Shown here: one piece after another, positions 15,853-24,200 of the stretch
Layout: every line of letters starts with the position of its first letter
Position numbering within the stretch: position 1 is the first letter of the stretch
Source: Gammaproteobacteria bacterium
GTDB lineage: Bacteria; Pseudomonadota; Gammaproteobacteria; Steroidobacterales; PWYM01
Assembly (NCBI GenBank): GCA_007127715.1
Contig: SKYU01000211.1
Span: 1-38,166 of the forward strand
Direction of reading: 5' to 3'
DNA length: 38,166 nucleotides
The notes under the pieces: model-generated
Databases searched by the model: none
Seen by the model: the letters and a program-made list of their open reading frames with translations, nothing else
What the model was told of the DNA's origin: nothing
Made by a program: the position numbers and the translations under genes

Positions 15853-16755
15853 ATGGAGGAACTGCTGACAGGTCTCGTGGCCAGCGATCGTCTGGGGGCG
15901 TGGGTACGCGCCACGGTGCTGCTGACTCTGGGCGTGCTGCTTTCGGGGATCGCGTCACGGCTGGTCCGGCGGGCTGCGGCGCGGCATGTGTCGGCGCACA
16001 GGTTGCTGCTCCTGCGCCGGCTGGCCTTTTACCTGGTGCTCGCCCTGTTCGTGGCTTCGGCGCTGCGCGAGCTGGGTTTCAGTCTGGCGGTGCTGATGGG
16101 GGCGGCGGGCGTAGTCACCGTGGGGTTGAGTTTCGCCTCGCAGACTTCGGCGTCCAACCTCATCAGCGGACTGTTCCTGATCGGCGAGCGGGCGTTTTCC
16201 GTCGGTGACATCATCAAGGTCGGCGCGACCACCGGTGAGGTGCTCTCCGTCGATCTGCTGTCGGTGAAGTTGCGGACCTTCGACAACCTCTACGTCCGGA
16301 TCCCGAACGAGACGTTGATCAAGAGCGAAGTGACGACCCTGACCCGCTTCCCCATCCGTCGGCTCGACATGGTCCTCGGGGTGGCCTACAAGGAGGACAT
16401 CAACCGGGTACGCGATGTGCTGATGCAGGTCGCCGATCGCAATCTGCTTTGCCTGGATGAGCCGGCGCCGCTTTTCATCTTCACGGGCTTCGGCGATTCT
16501 GCACTGCAGATCCAGTTCTCTCTCTGGGCGCGGCGGGAAAATTTCCTGGCCATGCGCAACAGTATTGCCGCCGACATCAAGGCGGCGTTCGATGAGGCGG
16601 GCATTGAAATCCCCTTTCCTCACCGCTCGCTGTACACGGGCGAGGCGACACGCCCGTTTCCGGTGGTGCTGGTCGATGCTGCTGCCTCTGGTTCAGACCC
16701 GCGGGCAGCCGTCGGGTCGACCGACGATCAGTCTTCCGGCGGGGAGAGCCGGTAG
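15853..16755 (+). CDS. MscS-family mechanosensitive channel
   Basis: The 300-residue protein has about three N-terminal membrane helices: residues about 15-38, 52-72 and the pore-lining helix near 78-110 (AVLMGAAGVVTVGLSFASQTSASNLISGL). The MscS beta domain follows (FSVGDIIKVGATTGEVLSVDLLSVKLRTFDNLYVRIPNETLI), and a C-terminal alpha-beta domain ends FPHRSLYTGEA. It opens under membrane tension to release solutes during hypo-osmotic shock. GGGAG lies six bases before the ATG. It is cotranscribed with DUF432. Its last 28 bp overlap the convergent rhodanese gene. Confidence 0.92.
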   Translation: MEELLTGLVASDRLGAWVRATVLLTLGVLLSGIASRLVRRAAARHVSAHRLLLLRRLAFYLVLALFVASALRELGFSLAVLMGAAGVVTVGLSFASQTSASNLISGLFLIGERAFSVGDIIKVGATTGEVLSVDLLSVKLRTFDNLYVRIPNETLIKSEVTTLTRFPIRRLDMVLGVAYKEDINRVRDVLMQVADRNLLCLDEPAPLFIFTGFGDSALQIQFSLWARRENFLAMRNSIAADIKAAFDEAGIEIPFPHRSLYTGEATRPFPVVLVDAAASGSDPRAAVGSTDDQSSGGESR

Positions 16756-17351
16756 GCCACGTCTTCGGGCAGCGTGTAGCTCCAGGGCAGACCACTGTTG
16801 CGCCAGCCATTCAGCGCCCGCACACCGGCTGAATCGCCGTCGCGCAGACGTTCGCCCTCGAAGCCATCCACCACCGAATAGACGCGCGTAAAGCCGAGTT
16901 CGGTCAGGCGATCGGCGGCGGGTGCGCTGCGCGTCGCGCCGCTGCGGCAGATGACGATAATCGGCGCATCCCGGGCGACCTCGAGCGCCTGCAGTCGCTC
17001 TAGGATATCCTGGTCGAAACGCGGATTCCGCGACATCTCATAGCGACCATGCTCGGGACTGAAATGTCGTGGATCGACGATCAGCCAGGGGACGTGCACC
17101 TGGGTGGGATCTGCGAAGCCGGTGAACATGGCTTCGACCGGGTCGCGAACATCGACGAGTATGGCCGCAGGCTCGGTCTGCAGCAGTGACCATGCCTGTC
17201 GGGCCGTGACGTAGAGCCCGAGCTCCGTGCGCGCGCTGGGAGATTCGGGCTCTGGAGTCTGTTCGGCCCGCGCGCCGCACGCGATCAACGCCGTAGCCAT
17301 GAGTACAAGCACGGACTCCGGGATGAAGAGGCGGGTTCGAACTGGCGTCAT
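16728..17351 (-). CDS. Periplasmic rhodanese-like protein
   Basis: The 207-residue protein has an N-terminal signal (about 1-29, FIPESVLVLMATALIACGARA). Its single rhodanese domain contains AILVDVRDPVEAMFTG, VPWLIVDPRHF and the active-site loop VICRSGATRSAPAADRL, where the cysteine at CRSGATR is catalytic, and ends with the family VYSVVDGFEG and NGWRNSGLPWSY segment. It transfers sulfur or acts in redox chemistry in the envelope; the ACGARA stretch might instead be read as a lipobox. GGAGA lies nine bases before the ATG. It is convergent with mscS and shares its last 28 bp with it. Confidence 0.88.
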   Translation of the reverse strand: MTPVRTRLFIPESVLVLMATALIACGARAEQTPEPESPSARTELGLYVTARQAWSLLQTEPAAILVDVRDPVEAMFTGFADPTQVHVPWLIVDPRHFSPEHGRYEMSRNPRFDQDILERLQALEVARDAPIIVICRSGATRSAPAADRLTELGFTRVYSVVDGFEGERLRDGDSAGVRALNGWRNSGLPWSYTLPEDVAYRLSPPED

Positions 17352-17368
17352 TTGCGATGGTCTCCGTT

Positions 17369-18154
17369 TTATCGGCCTGGGTCACCGCCCAGCCTGGCCT
17401 GCTCCACGATGGTTCGCAGCCGCTCGATTCCCTCCAGCAGCCGGGGGCCCGGCCGGCCCAGCCAGGCTTCACTCACCGCGTGAATTCTGTTTTCGCGAAT
17501 GGCGGGGACTTCCGCCCAGCCGTCTCGCCGGCGGACCACTTCCGCCCGGTATTTCTCCTCGCGCACCCCGCACCAGCTCATGACCACGGCTGCCGGTGCG
17601 GCACGACATACGGCCTCGGCATTCACCGGGAGGCTCTCCGTGTCCTCGGCTTCCCAGGGATTGTAGCCGCCGGCGAGGCGCAGCATTTCGTTCACCCACG
17701 ACCTCCGACCGGGAACGATCACCGGTTTCGGCCACCATTCCACCAGTACGGGTACGTCCGCGGAAGTGGTGGCTGCCGGTGCGAGCAGCGCGTCGAAGCG
17801 CGCGGCCAGCGTGTCGGCCTCGTGCCTGGCATCGAGTGCCGCGCCGATGCGTCGGATGTCCTCGGCGACGCCGGCCAGCGACGTCGGTTGGGTGACCAGG
17901 TGGGGCAGGCCCGCATCGGCGATCCGCTCGACGCAGCGCTCATGTCCGGGCACGGTCAGTGAGGTGATCACGAGATCGGGTGCCAGCGCACGGATCCGAT
18001 CGACGTCCACATCGAGGTCGGCGCCGATGCGTGGCAGTGCCGACACCACATCCTCGGGGTGGTCGGAATGGTCATCGACACCGACGAGCCATTCTGCGCG
18101 ACCAAGCGCGCACACGATCTCGGTATTGGAGCAGGTATGGGCCACGATACGCAT
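17369..18154 (-). CDS. Cobalamin-binding BtuF-like periplasmic-binding-fold protein
   Basis: The 261-residue protein has the class III ABC binding-protein fold: RIVAHTCSNTEIVCALGRAEWLVGVDDHSDHP (1-33), APDLVITSLTVPG, a long connecting helix, and KPVIVPGRRSWVNEMLRLAGGYNPW followed by VMSWCGVREEKY and IHAVSEAWLGRPGPRLLEGIERL. It binds a corrinoid or similar chelate, as judged by the BtuF-like pattern, but has no signal peptide, so it may be cytoplasmic or the signal is missing. No B12 riboswitch box was found upstream, though a large hairpin lies there. It is 17 bp upstream of the rhodanese gene on the same strand, with the rhodanese following it. Confidence 0.75.
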   Translation of the reverse strand: MRIVAHTCSNTEIVCALGRAEWLVGVDDHSDHPEDVVSALPRIGADLDVDVDRIRALAPDLVITSLTVPGHERCVERIADAGLPHLVTQPTSLAGVAEDIRRIGAALDARHEADTLAARFDALLAPAATTSADVPVLVEWWPKPVIVPGRRSWVNEMLRLAGGYNPWEAEDTESLPVNAEAVCRAAPAAVVMSWCGVREEKYRAEVVRRRDGWAEVPAIRENRIHAVSEAWLGRPGPRLLEGIERLRTIVEQARLGGDPGR

Positions 18155-18163
18155 GGTCCGAAT

Positions 18164-18207
18164 GATGCCACAGGGGACAGATGCAGGCAGGCCCCATGCG
18201 GCATCTG
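18164..18207. promoter_or_regulatory. Two mutually exclusive hairpins between divergent genes
   Basis: GATGCC (18164-18169) plus GGGG (18173-18176) pair with CCCC (18192-18195) and GGCATC (18200-18205). Alternatively CAGATGC (18178-18184) pairs exactly with GCATCTG (18201-18207). Both cannot form together, as they share 18201-18205. This could be an attenuation device in the leader of the BtuF-like gene. Confidence 0.3.
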
Positions 18208-18302
18208 CCGGCTTAGGTGTTTGAAATTGGCCCTCGTCTCTGTTTCCCTTCCATGGGCAGGAAACGGACTGTCAGGGTACGGCGGGCGACACGGCCAGTG
18301 AC

Positions 18303-21248
18303 ATGGATGTACAGGCAAAACACGGATTCGAAGCGGCACTGTTCGACATGGATGGTGTGGTCACCCGCACGGCATCGCTGCATGCACAGGCCTGGCAGGC
18401 GGCCTTTGACGAGACGCTTGCCGACCTGGCGGATGCCGGCGGCTCATCCGTGCCGCCGTTCGACCCTGTCCGGGACTACCTCGCGTGGGTCGATGGACGT
18501 GCCCGGGAAGCTGGTGTGCGGGCCTATCTGCAGGCCCGCGAGGTCCACCTGCCCGACGGTGGACGGGCGGCCGAGGATGCGGCCCTGGTGGCGCGCATCG
18601 GCGAGCGCAAGAACGCCCTGTTCGTCGGGCTGCTGGCCGAGCATGGCGTCGAACTCTATGACTCGACCCTGACCTTGCTGCGAAACCTGCGCGCCCAAGG
18701 TGTACGGACCGGGGTGGTGACCGCCAGCCGACACGGCCGTGCGTTGCTGCAGAAGGCCGGTATCGCGATGTTGTTCGATGCCCGCGTGGACGGCATGGAT
18801 GCCGCACGCGGGCGGCTCGCCGGCAAGCCCTTGCCCGAGACCTATCTGCGCTGTGCCGAACTGCTGGAGGTGCGCCCGTCGCGCAGTGTGGTGTTCGAAG
18901 ATGCCGTCGCGGGGGTGCAGGCGGCGCGTGATGGGGGCTTCGGCCTGGTGGTGGGCGTGGATCGTGGGGGCAATTCGCAGGCCCTGGCAGCAGCCGGTGC
19001 GGACCTGGTGGTCACGGATCTCGAGGAGGTCGACGTTGCCCGGCTCTCGCGCGCACTGTCCCAGCGGCGCGCCGGTGTGCTGGCCTGGCGCATCGAGCAG
19101 GAGGGTTTCGATCCGGCGCGCGAACACGCGATGGAAGCTCTGTTTACCGTGGCCAACGGCTATCTGGGCTTGCGCGGTGCCCTGGATCTGCCCATGCCGG
19201 GCTCCGACGACGATCTGTTCGTGGCCGGTATCTTTGACCGGAAACACCCCGAGCGTCCGTATTCCGAGCTCGAGTTCATGGATGTCGGTCGCGAGGACCC
19301 CTACGCGGAAAGGGTGTCTCTGCCAGGTCCGCTGCGGCTGTCGCTGGCAGTCGATGACGTGGCGCTGGATGTGCCGGGCGAGCGGTGCCGAGTGCATCGG
19401 AGACTGCTCCGACTGCAGGATGGGCTGCTCGAGGCCCAGCTGCTGTTCGATGTCCCCGATGGCGAATACCTCCGCCTGACGACCCGCCGTGCGGCCTCGC
19501 TCGATGATGCCCACCTGCTGCTGCAGGAGATCTGCCTTGAAACGGCGGGTCCTGTGGCCACGCTCATGTTGGACGCCAGGTCCGCCGACCCGGACCTGGC
19601 GGCCCGGCATCCCCATCTCGTTCCACTGGAACTCAGCGCGCCGGCGCCGGGCCTGGAACTGCAGCGGTTCCGTACCCGGGTCTCGGGTTTCGAAATCGTC
19701 ATGGTCTCTCAACTGTTCGACGGCAAGGGACGTCGGCCTCTTCGACTGCAGCGAAGCGCTCACCCTGGAGAACCACTGCGTTTCTGGCGCAGCGTCAGCG
19801 TATTCACCAGCCGCGATGTACCGGTGCCCCGCGAGGCTGCACTCGCGCATGCGGAGGCCGTAGCGCGTTCCGGCCCGGTCGAAGGATTGCGCGCACATTC
19901 AGCCCGGTGGCATGCGTACTGGCAGGCGTCCGACATCGCGATCGAGGGCAGCCCGGCCACCGAGCAGGCCCTGCGATTCAACAGCTATCACCTGCGGGCC
20001 GCTGCGGATCATGATCCGCGTGTCTCGGTCGGTGCGAGAGCGCTCAGCGGCCGCGCCTACGAGGGGCATGTGTTCTGGGACGTCGAAGTGTTCATGTTGC
20101 CGTTCTACATACATACCGCACCGGAGATTGCCAGAGCGTTGCTGGGATATCGCTACCACACGCTCGCGGGCGCGCGTCGCCGGGCGCGGGAACTGGGGGC
20201 GTCCGGTGCATGCTATGCCTGGGAGTCGACGGTGACCGGTGATGACGTGACGCCCCGCAAGCTGCTGCTGCGAACGACCGGCCGGGAGATCCCGATCTTC
20301 ACCGGAGCCCAGCAGCTGCATGTCACAGCCGGCGTGGCACTCGGCGTATGGCGCTACTGGGAGGCGACCCACGATGCGCGGTTCCTGAGGCAGCAGGGCT
20401 GCGAGATCCTGTTTGAAACAGCACGGTTCTGGATGACCCGGAGCGTGCTGGAGGGTGCGACGCGTCATCTGCGCGGCGTGGTCGGACCGGATGAGTATCA
20501 TCATGGTGTCGATGACAACGCCTATACCAACTGGATGGCGCGGTTCAACCTGGAGTGGGCGGCATGGGCAGCCGACTGGCTGGCCGATGACAGCCCCGGC
20601 GAGTTCGCCTCCCTCGCCGAACGCCTGGCACTTGATCACGGTGAGCCTGCCGCCTGGGCGCAGGCCGCCCGGGTACTGTTCTGTCCGCAGCCCCGTGGTG
20701 ACGGGGTGATCGAGCAGTTTGCCGGTTTCCACGCCCTGCCACGCCATGACATGCGGGAAGAGGAACGTTACCGGGCGCCGATCGACCGGCTGTTCGACTG
20801 GGAGCGGATCAACAGGCTCCAGCTGCTCAAGCAGGCCGATGTGCTCATGCTGCTGCACCTGTGTCCCGATCTCTTCCCGGAAGACGTCGTCACGGCGAAT
20901 TACCACTTCTACGAGCCGAGGACAGACCATGGCAGCAGTCTGTCGCCTCCCGTCCATGCGGCGATTGCTGCGAGAATCGGTGAGCGGGAGCCGGCGTGGC
21001 GATACTGGCGGCAGGCCCTGTGGTTCGACCTCGGGAACCTGATGGGCAACGGCGCGTTGGGTATCCATCCCGCCTGCATGGGGGCTGTCTGGCAGGCGCT
21101 GGTGTTCGGCTTTCTCGGTGTTCGTTTCGAGCACAACGGACCACAGATCCATGAATGCGCCCGGCACCGGTTACCACCGGAATGGCGTGCCGTGCGGGTC
21201 CCGCTTCGATGGCGTGGTCGCCGCTACCTGCTTGAGGCTCGGGCATGA
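18303..21248 (+). CDS. Fused beta-phosphoglucomutase-like HAD / GH65 disaccharide phosphorylase
   Basis: The 981-residue protein joins two enzymes. Residues 1-245 are a HAD phosphatase/mutase of the beta-PGM type: FDMDGVV (nucleophile Asp15, acid/base Asp17), VVTASRHG, LAGKPLPETYL, VFEDAVAGVQAA. Residues about 255-981 are GH65: DLPMPGSDDDLFVAGIFDR, an LE-FMDVG N-terminal domain, and the (alpha/alpha)6 barrel with VVGPDEYHHGVDDNAYTNW (general acid Glu731) and DHGSSLSPPVHAAI in the phosphate site. GH65 phosphorylases split trehalose, kojibiose or nigerose with phosphate to give beta-glucose-1-phosphate, which the mutase converts to glucose-6-phosphate, so one polypeptide completes the path. The exact sugar is open. 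It is 4-bp coupled to a Usp gene. Confidence 0.9.
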   Translation: MDVQAKHGFEAALFDMDGVVTRTASLHAQAWQAAFDETLADLADAGGSSVPPFDPVRDYLAWVDGRAREAGVRAYLQAREVHLPDGGRAAEDAALVARIGERKNALFVGLLAEHGVELYDSTLTLLRNLRAQGVRTGVVTASRHGRALLQKAGIAMLFDARVDGMDAARGRLAGKPLPETYLRCAELLEVRPSRSVVFEDAVAGVQAARDGGFGLVVGVDRGGNSQALAAAGADLVVTDLEEVDVARLSRALSQRRAGVLAWRIEQEGFDPAREHAMEALFTVANGYLGLRGALDLPMPGSDDDLFVAGIFDRKHPERPYSELEFMDVGREDPYAERVSLPGPLRLSLAVDDVALDVPGERCRVHRRLLRLQDGLLEAQLLFDVPDGEYLRLTTRRAASLDDAHLLLQEICLETAGPVATLMLDARSADPDLAARHPHLVPLELSAPAPGLELQRFRTRVSGFEIVMVSQLFDGKGRRPLRLQRSAHPGEPLRFWRSVSVFTSRDVPVPREAALAHAEAVARSGPVEGLRAHSARWHAYWQASDIAIEGSPATEQALRFNSYHLRAAADHDPRVSVGARALSGRAYEGHVFWDVEVFMLPFYIHTAPEIARALLGYRYHTLAGARRRARELGASGACYAWESTVTGDDVTPRKLLLRTTGREIPIFTGAQQLHVTAGVALGVWRYWEATHDARFLRQQGCEILFETARFWMTRSVLEGATRHLRGVVGPDEYHHGVDDNAYTNWMARFNLEWAAWAADWLADDSPGEFASLAERLALDHGEPAAWAQAARVLFCPQPRGDGVIEQFAGFHALPRHDMREEERYRAPIDRLFDWERINRLQLLKQADVLMLLHLCPDLFPEDVVTANYHFYEPRTDHGSSLSPPVHAAIAARIGEREPAWRYWRQALWFDLGNLMGNGALGIHPACMGAVWQALVFGFLGVRFEHNGPQIHECARHRLPPEWRAVRVPLRWRGRRYLLEARA

Positions 21249-22117
21249 ACGGTTTTGCCTCGGTTCTCGTACCCCTGGATGGCTCTGCACGCGCCGCACG
21301 CAGCCTCGGCTGCGCAGTCTGGCTCGCTGAGCGTATGCAGGCCGAGCTTCGTCTGCTGCACGTGGGCCCGTCGGCGGAGTTGCCGGGGAACGAGCTGCCC
21401 GACGGCCTCAGTGAACGCTGCGTGCTGCATCATCGCCGGGGTGAGCCCGCTACCGTGATCCTGGACGATATCGCCCGCCATGGTGCCCGCTGTGTGGTGT
21501 TGAGCACGCGCGGCGCGGGCGCGGGCGGCGAAGGCGGGACGCTCGGGCTGCTGGGTCAGGTCAGCAGGGCCGTCGTGGAACACAGCCCGGCACCCGTGCT
21601 GCTGGTGCCTGAGCGCTACCAGGAACGGTTGCCGTGGCAGCGGCTGCTCGTGCCGGTCAGCGGTGAGCCGAGTGCCGAGCGGGCACTCGCCGTCGCCGTC
21701 GAGCTCGCCAACGATCTTGACTTGTCGGTCAGGGTGGCCCACGTTATTGACCCTGAGCAGGGCGATACGGTCGACGGCAGCCTGTTGGCGGCGGCACGAT
21801 ATGCCGACGCCCCGCATCACGAGTTGCCCGAGGCCCTCGAGGAGATGATCAGCCGCGCACTTCCTCAGTTTCCGTCGGAGGACAGGCGCTGCATACGACA
21901 GGTGTCCCTGTGTCACGGGGACATTGCCGCAGAGCTGCTCGAACTGGCGGCCCAGCCGGATGTCAGCGCGGTCGTGGTCGGCTGGAACGGTCGTTTTGCC
22001 CGCGGTCATGCAGCGGTGCTCAAGCGCCTGATCGAGGAGCTCGACTGCCCGTTGCTGCTGGTGCGTCCGCGCCCACGCATGCCGTTTCGCCTCAAGGTCG
22101 GTGAAGAGCTGGATTGA
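21245..22117 (+). CDS. Tandem universal stress protein
   Basis: The 290-residue cytoplasmic protein contains two UspA folds: residues about 1-125, beginning MNGFASVLVPLDGSARAARSL and ending APVLLVPER, and about 130-280, beginning WQRLLVPVSGEPSAERAL and ending CPLLLVRPRP. The nucleotide-binding type motif near residues 90-100 (RGAGAGGEGG) and the second-copy VVVGWNGRFARG are variations on the family GxxGxxxxxxxxxG[ST] motif, so ATP binding is uncertain. The ATG overlaps the TGA of the GH65 gene (ATGA), and GAGG lies seven bases upstream, giving translational coupling. Its pairing with a disaccharide phosphorylase suggests a carbon-storage or stress role. Confidence 0.85.
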   Translation: MNGFASVLVPLDGSARAARSLGCAVWLAERMQAELRLLHVGPSAELPGNELPDGLSERCVLHHRRGEPATVILDDIARHGARCVVLSTRGAGAGGEGGTLGLLGQVSRAVVEHSPAPVLLVPERYQERLPWQRLLVPVSGEPSAERALAVAVELANDLDLSVRVAHVIDPEQGDTVDGSLLAAARYADAPHHELPEALEEMISRALPQFPSEDRRCIRQVSLCHGDIAAELLELAAQPDVSAVVVGWNGRFARGHAAVLKRLIEELDCPLLLVRPRPRMPFRLKVGEELD

Positions 22118-22145
22118 CGTTCAACCTTGGGTCCGAGGGTTTGAT

Positions 22146-22975
22146 ATGGACGCGCAGCCGGAGCGAGAGGAGCCTGAGGTCGATCGCCTGAACGCGAGGC
22201 TGGAGGCGCTGGGCCGGTGCCTGACACTCCGTGAACAGGAACTCGACGCGCTGTTCGAGGCGGCACCTGGGGTCATGTATCGCTGTCGTCTGAACGCCGA
22301 CTGGACGATGGATCGGATGTCGACGGCATCACTGCGCTTTCTCGGCTATCCGTCCAGTGACTTCATTGGCAATGCGGTGAGGTGCTTCGCAAGCGTCATC
22401 CATCCAGGCGATCGTCTGCGGGTCACGAGGGAGATCCGTGGCGCGGTCTGCAAGGGTGAGCGCTACGATGTCGAGTACAGGGTCATCCATGCGGATGGGA
22501 CTGTACGCTGGCTGAGGGACACCGGCGCACTGCTTCGGCAGGTGTCGTCGGAAAGCGAGGTGCTGATCGGGCGCTGACAGACATCACCCCGCAGGTGGAG
22601 GCGGAGGACGCACTGCTGCGGACCGAGGCGTTGTTCCGGTCCTTGTTCACGCTTTCGCCGGTTGGCATGTGCCTCAATGATCTTGAGACTGGTACGTTTC
22701 TCGACGTCAACGACGCCCTGGCGCGCACCACGGGCTATCTGACGGACGAGCTGCTCGGTATGCAGTACTTCCATCTGAGTGCACCCGAGTACGCGGAGCA
22801 GGACCGGGAACAACTCGAGATCATGCGCCGGCACCGACGGTTCGGGCCCTACCATAAGCAGTGTGCGCGCAAGGACGGCAGCCGCTTTCCGGCAGTCATC
22901 ACCGGTTTGTTGATGCGCGACAAGTCCGGCAGGCGCCTGGTGTGGTCGATCATCGACGATCGTTCGCCGGGCTGA
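22146..22975 (+). pseudogene. Double-PAS sensor gene with a one-base frameshift
   Basis: Two PAS domains lie in different frames. The first runs from ATG 22146 (MDAQPEREE; GAGGG six bases upstream) through FEAAPGVMYRCRLNADW and ends RWLRDTGALLRQVSSESEVLIG, after which the frame hits TGA at 22575. The other frame continues from 22574 as LTDITPQVEAEDALLRTEALFRSLF, a normal PAC-to-PAS join. Restoring one G in the GGG at 22569-22571 would give one protein of about 275 residues. The second PAS (TLSPVGMCLNDLETGTFLDVN) ends without a kinase, GGDEF or other output domain. It may be a recent mutation, a sequencing error or programmed. It follows Usp closely. Confidence 0.7.
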
Positions 22976-23015
22976 CGGGCGGCGGCTCCGCCGCGACGGC
23001 CGCCTGTCAGCCCGG
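22967..23015. terminator. Long hairpin at a convergent gene junction
   Basis: CCGGGCTGACGGGCGGC (22967-22983) pairs with GCCGCCTGTCAGCCCGG (22999-23015): 17 bp with one G-T wobble and a 15-base loop that can fold further. No T-tract follows, so it is a likely factor-assisted or bidirectional transcript end between the PAS gene and the oxidoreductase gene. Confidence 0.5.
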
Positions 23016-23021
23016 CCGCTG

Positions 23022-24071
23022 CTACTTGTTGCAGTCAAGTATCAGCTTGCCCAGATGCTCAGCGCGGCCGAGTTCCTCAAGTGCAGCCGGGGCGTCGCTC
23101 AACGCCCGGGTGCCGGCGATGATCGGCCGGATATCCGCAGCATACTTCAGGCCCCAGCCGAGGATGCGTTCCAGCAGCGCTGGCTGCCGGAGTGGCCGGT
23201 AGATGGTGTAGCCGCGAAGCGCAAGATCCTTGATCATCACCTTGGCAATTGGCAGGGGCGTGTCCTGCCCGGTGATGAGCTCGTAGCTGACGATGCTGGC
23301 CCCGATGGCGGCCGAGGAGACCAGCGCCGGGTAGAAAGCCGCTCCGACCGGGTCTAGCGCGGCATCGAAGCCTGCTCCACCGGTGGCCTCGGCGATGCCC
23401 GCCGCCAGGCTGTCGCCATCGTGTGCCACGAAGGCCTGGTCGGCCAGTGTCGACAGCATGGAAATTTTAGCGGCACTTCGGCTGGTGGCCAGCGTGGTCG
23501 CGCCCCAGGCTCGCGCCAGCTTGAGGACCACGACACCCATGCTTGAACTCGCCGCTGTGACCAGCAGGGTCTTGCCGCGCGCGGTTTCCGGTGTGATGCC
23601 GGCCAGTTCCAGAGCGCCTCCCATGGTGAGCACGCCCATCCAGAGCGCTGCGCCCTCGGCGTCACTGTAGTCCTCGGGTACCGGCAGCAGCGCGTTCTGC
23701 GGATAACAGCCGACGTCCCGATAGGCGCCGGTGCTGCAGAGGTCGATCCTGCCGGGAAGCAGGGCGACCCGGGCACCGACCTCCAGCGGCGATTTGGACC
23801 AGGGCGCGGGACCGTCACCGCCGGGCGTACCCTGTGCAACGATCTCGCCGACGGCTTCCTGGCCAATGCAGCTGGGAAAGGCGCGTGCGGGCTGGTAGCG
23901 TCCCTGAACATAGTTGAATTCGGAGCGGTTCATGCCGATGGCGTGCAGCCGCACGAGCGCCTGCCCGGGACCGGGCGGTGAGAGGCTCTGCGGCCGCCAG
24001 TTCAAGACCTCGTCAGGCCGGCCGTAGCCGTCAAACTGCCAGGCGTGACTCGTGATCGTCTGTTCGCTCAT
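23022..24071 (-). CDS. Zinc-less MDR-family quinone oxidoreductase / enoyl reductase-like
   Basis: The 349-residue cytoplasmic NAD(P)H-dependent oxidoreductase has a GroES-like N-terminal half: GQALVRLHAIGMNRSEFNYVQGRYQPARAFPSCIGQEAVGEI (about 37-78) and VGARVALLPG. The Rossmann half has LLVTAASSSMGVVVLKLARAWGATTLATSRS (about 170-198), where the quinone-oxidoreductase AxxGGVG motif is replaced by AASSSMG. It lacks the structural and catalytic zinc ligands of alcohol dehydrogenases. It may reduce quinones or enones; the substrate is unknown. GAGGA is nine bases before the ATG. It is 129 bp downstream of the methyltransferase gene on the same strand. Confidence 0.85.
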   Translation of the reverse strand: MSEQTITSHAWQFDGYGRPDEVLNWRPQSLSPPGPGQALVRLHAIGMNRSEFNYVQGRYQPARAFPSCIGQEAVGEIVAQGTPGGDGPAPWSKSPLEVGARVALLPGRIDLCSTGAYRDVGCYPQNALLPVPEDYSDAEGAALWMGVLTMGGALELAGITPETARGKTLLVTAASSSMGVVVLKLARAWGATTLATSRSAAKISMLSTLADQAFVAHDGDSLAAGIAEATGGAGFDAALDPVGAAFYPALVSSAAIGASIVSYELITGQDTPLPIAKVMIKDLALRGYTIYRPLRQPALLERILGWGLKYAADIRPIIAGTRALSDAPAALEELGRAEHLGKLILDCNK

Positions 24072-24200
24072 CTGTCTGCTTCCTCGGTGGCATCGCGCCG
24101 CCGGTCATGGCCTGCGGCATTGGGGTCGCAGCCTACACCAGCACGGGCCGCGCGGGTGCTCACTGGGCGGACAGCAGGCCATGCGCCTTGGAGAAGCGGG

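Noticed and set aside
16728-17351. Rhodanese called as a lipoprotein because of ACGARA
   Set aside because: The lipobox is not a good match (no Leu at -3), so cleavage at Ala29 is more likely.
18155-18302. Cobalamin riboswitch before the BtuF-like gene
   Set aside because: No B12-box or core motif in the right order and orientation; only GTCACTGGCC-like fragments.
22595-22975. Separate single-PAS gene starting at 22595
   Set aside because: It has no ribosome site, and its upstream frame continues the first PAS after a one-base restoration.
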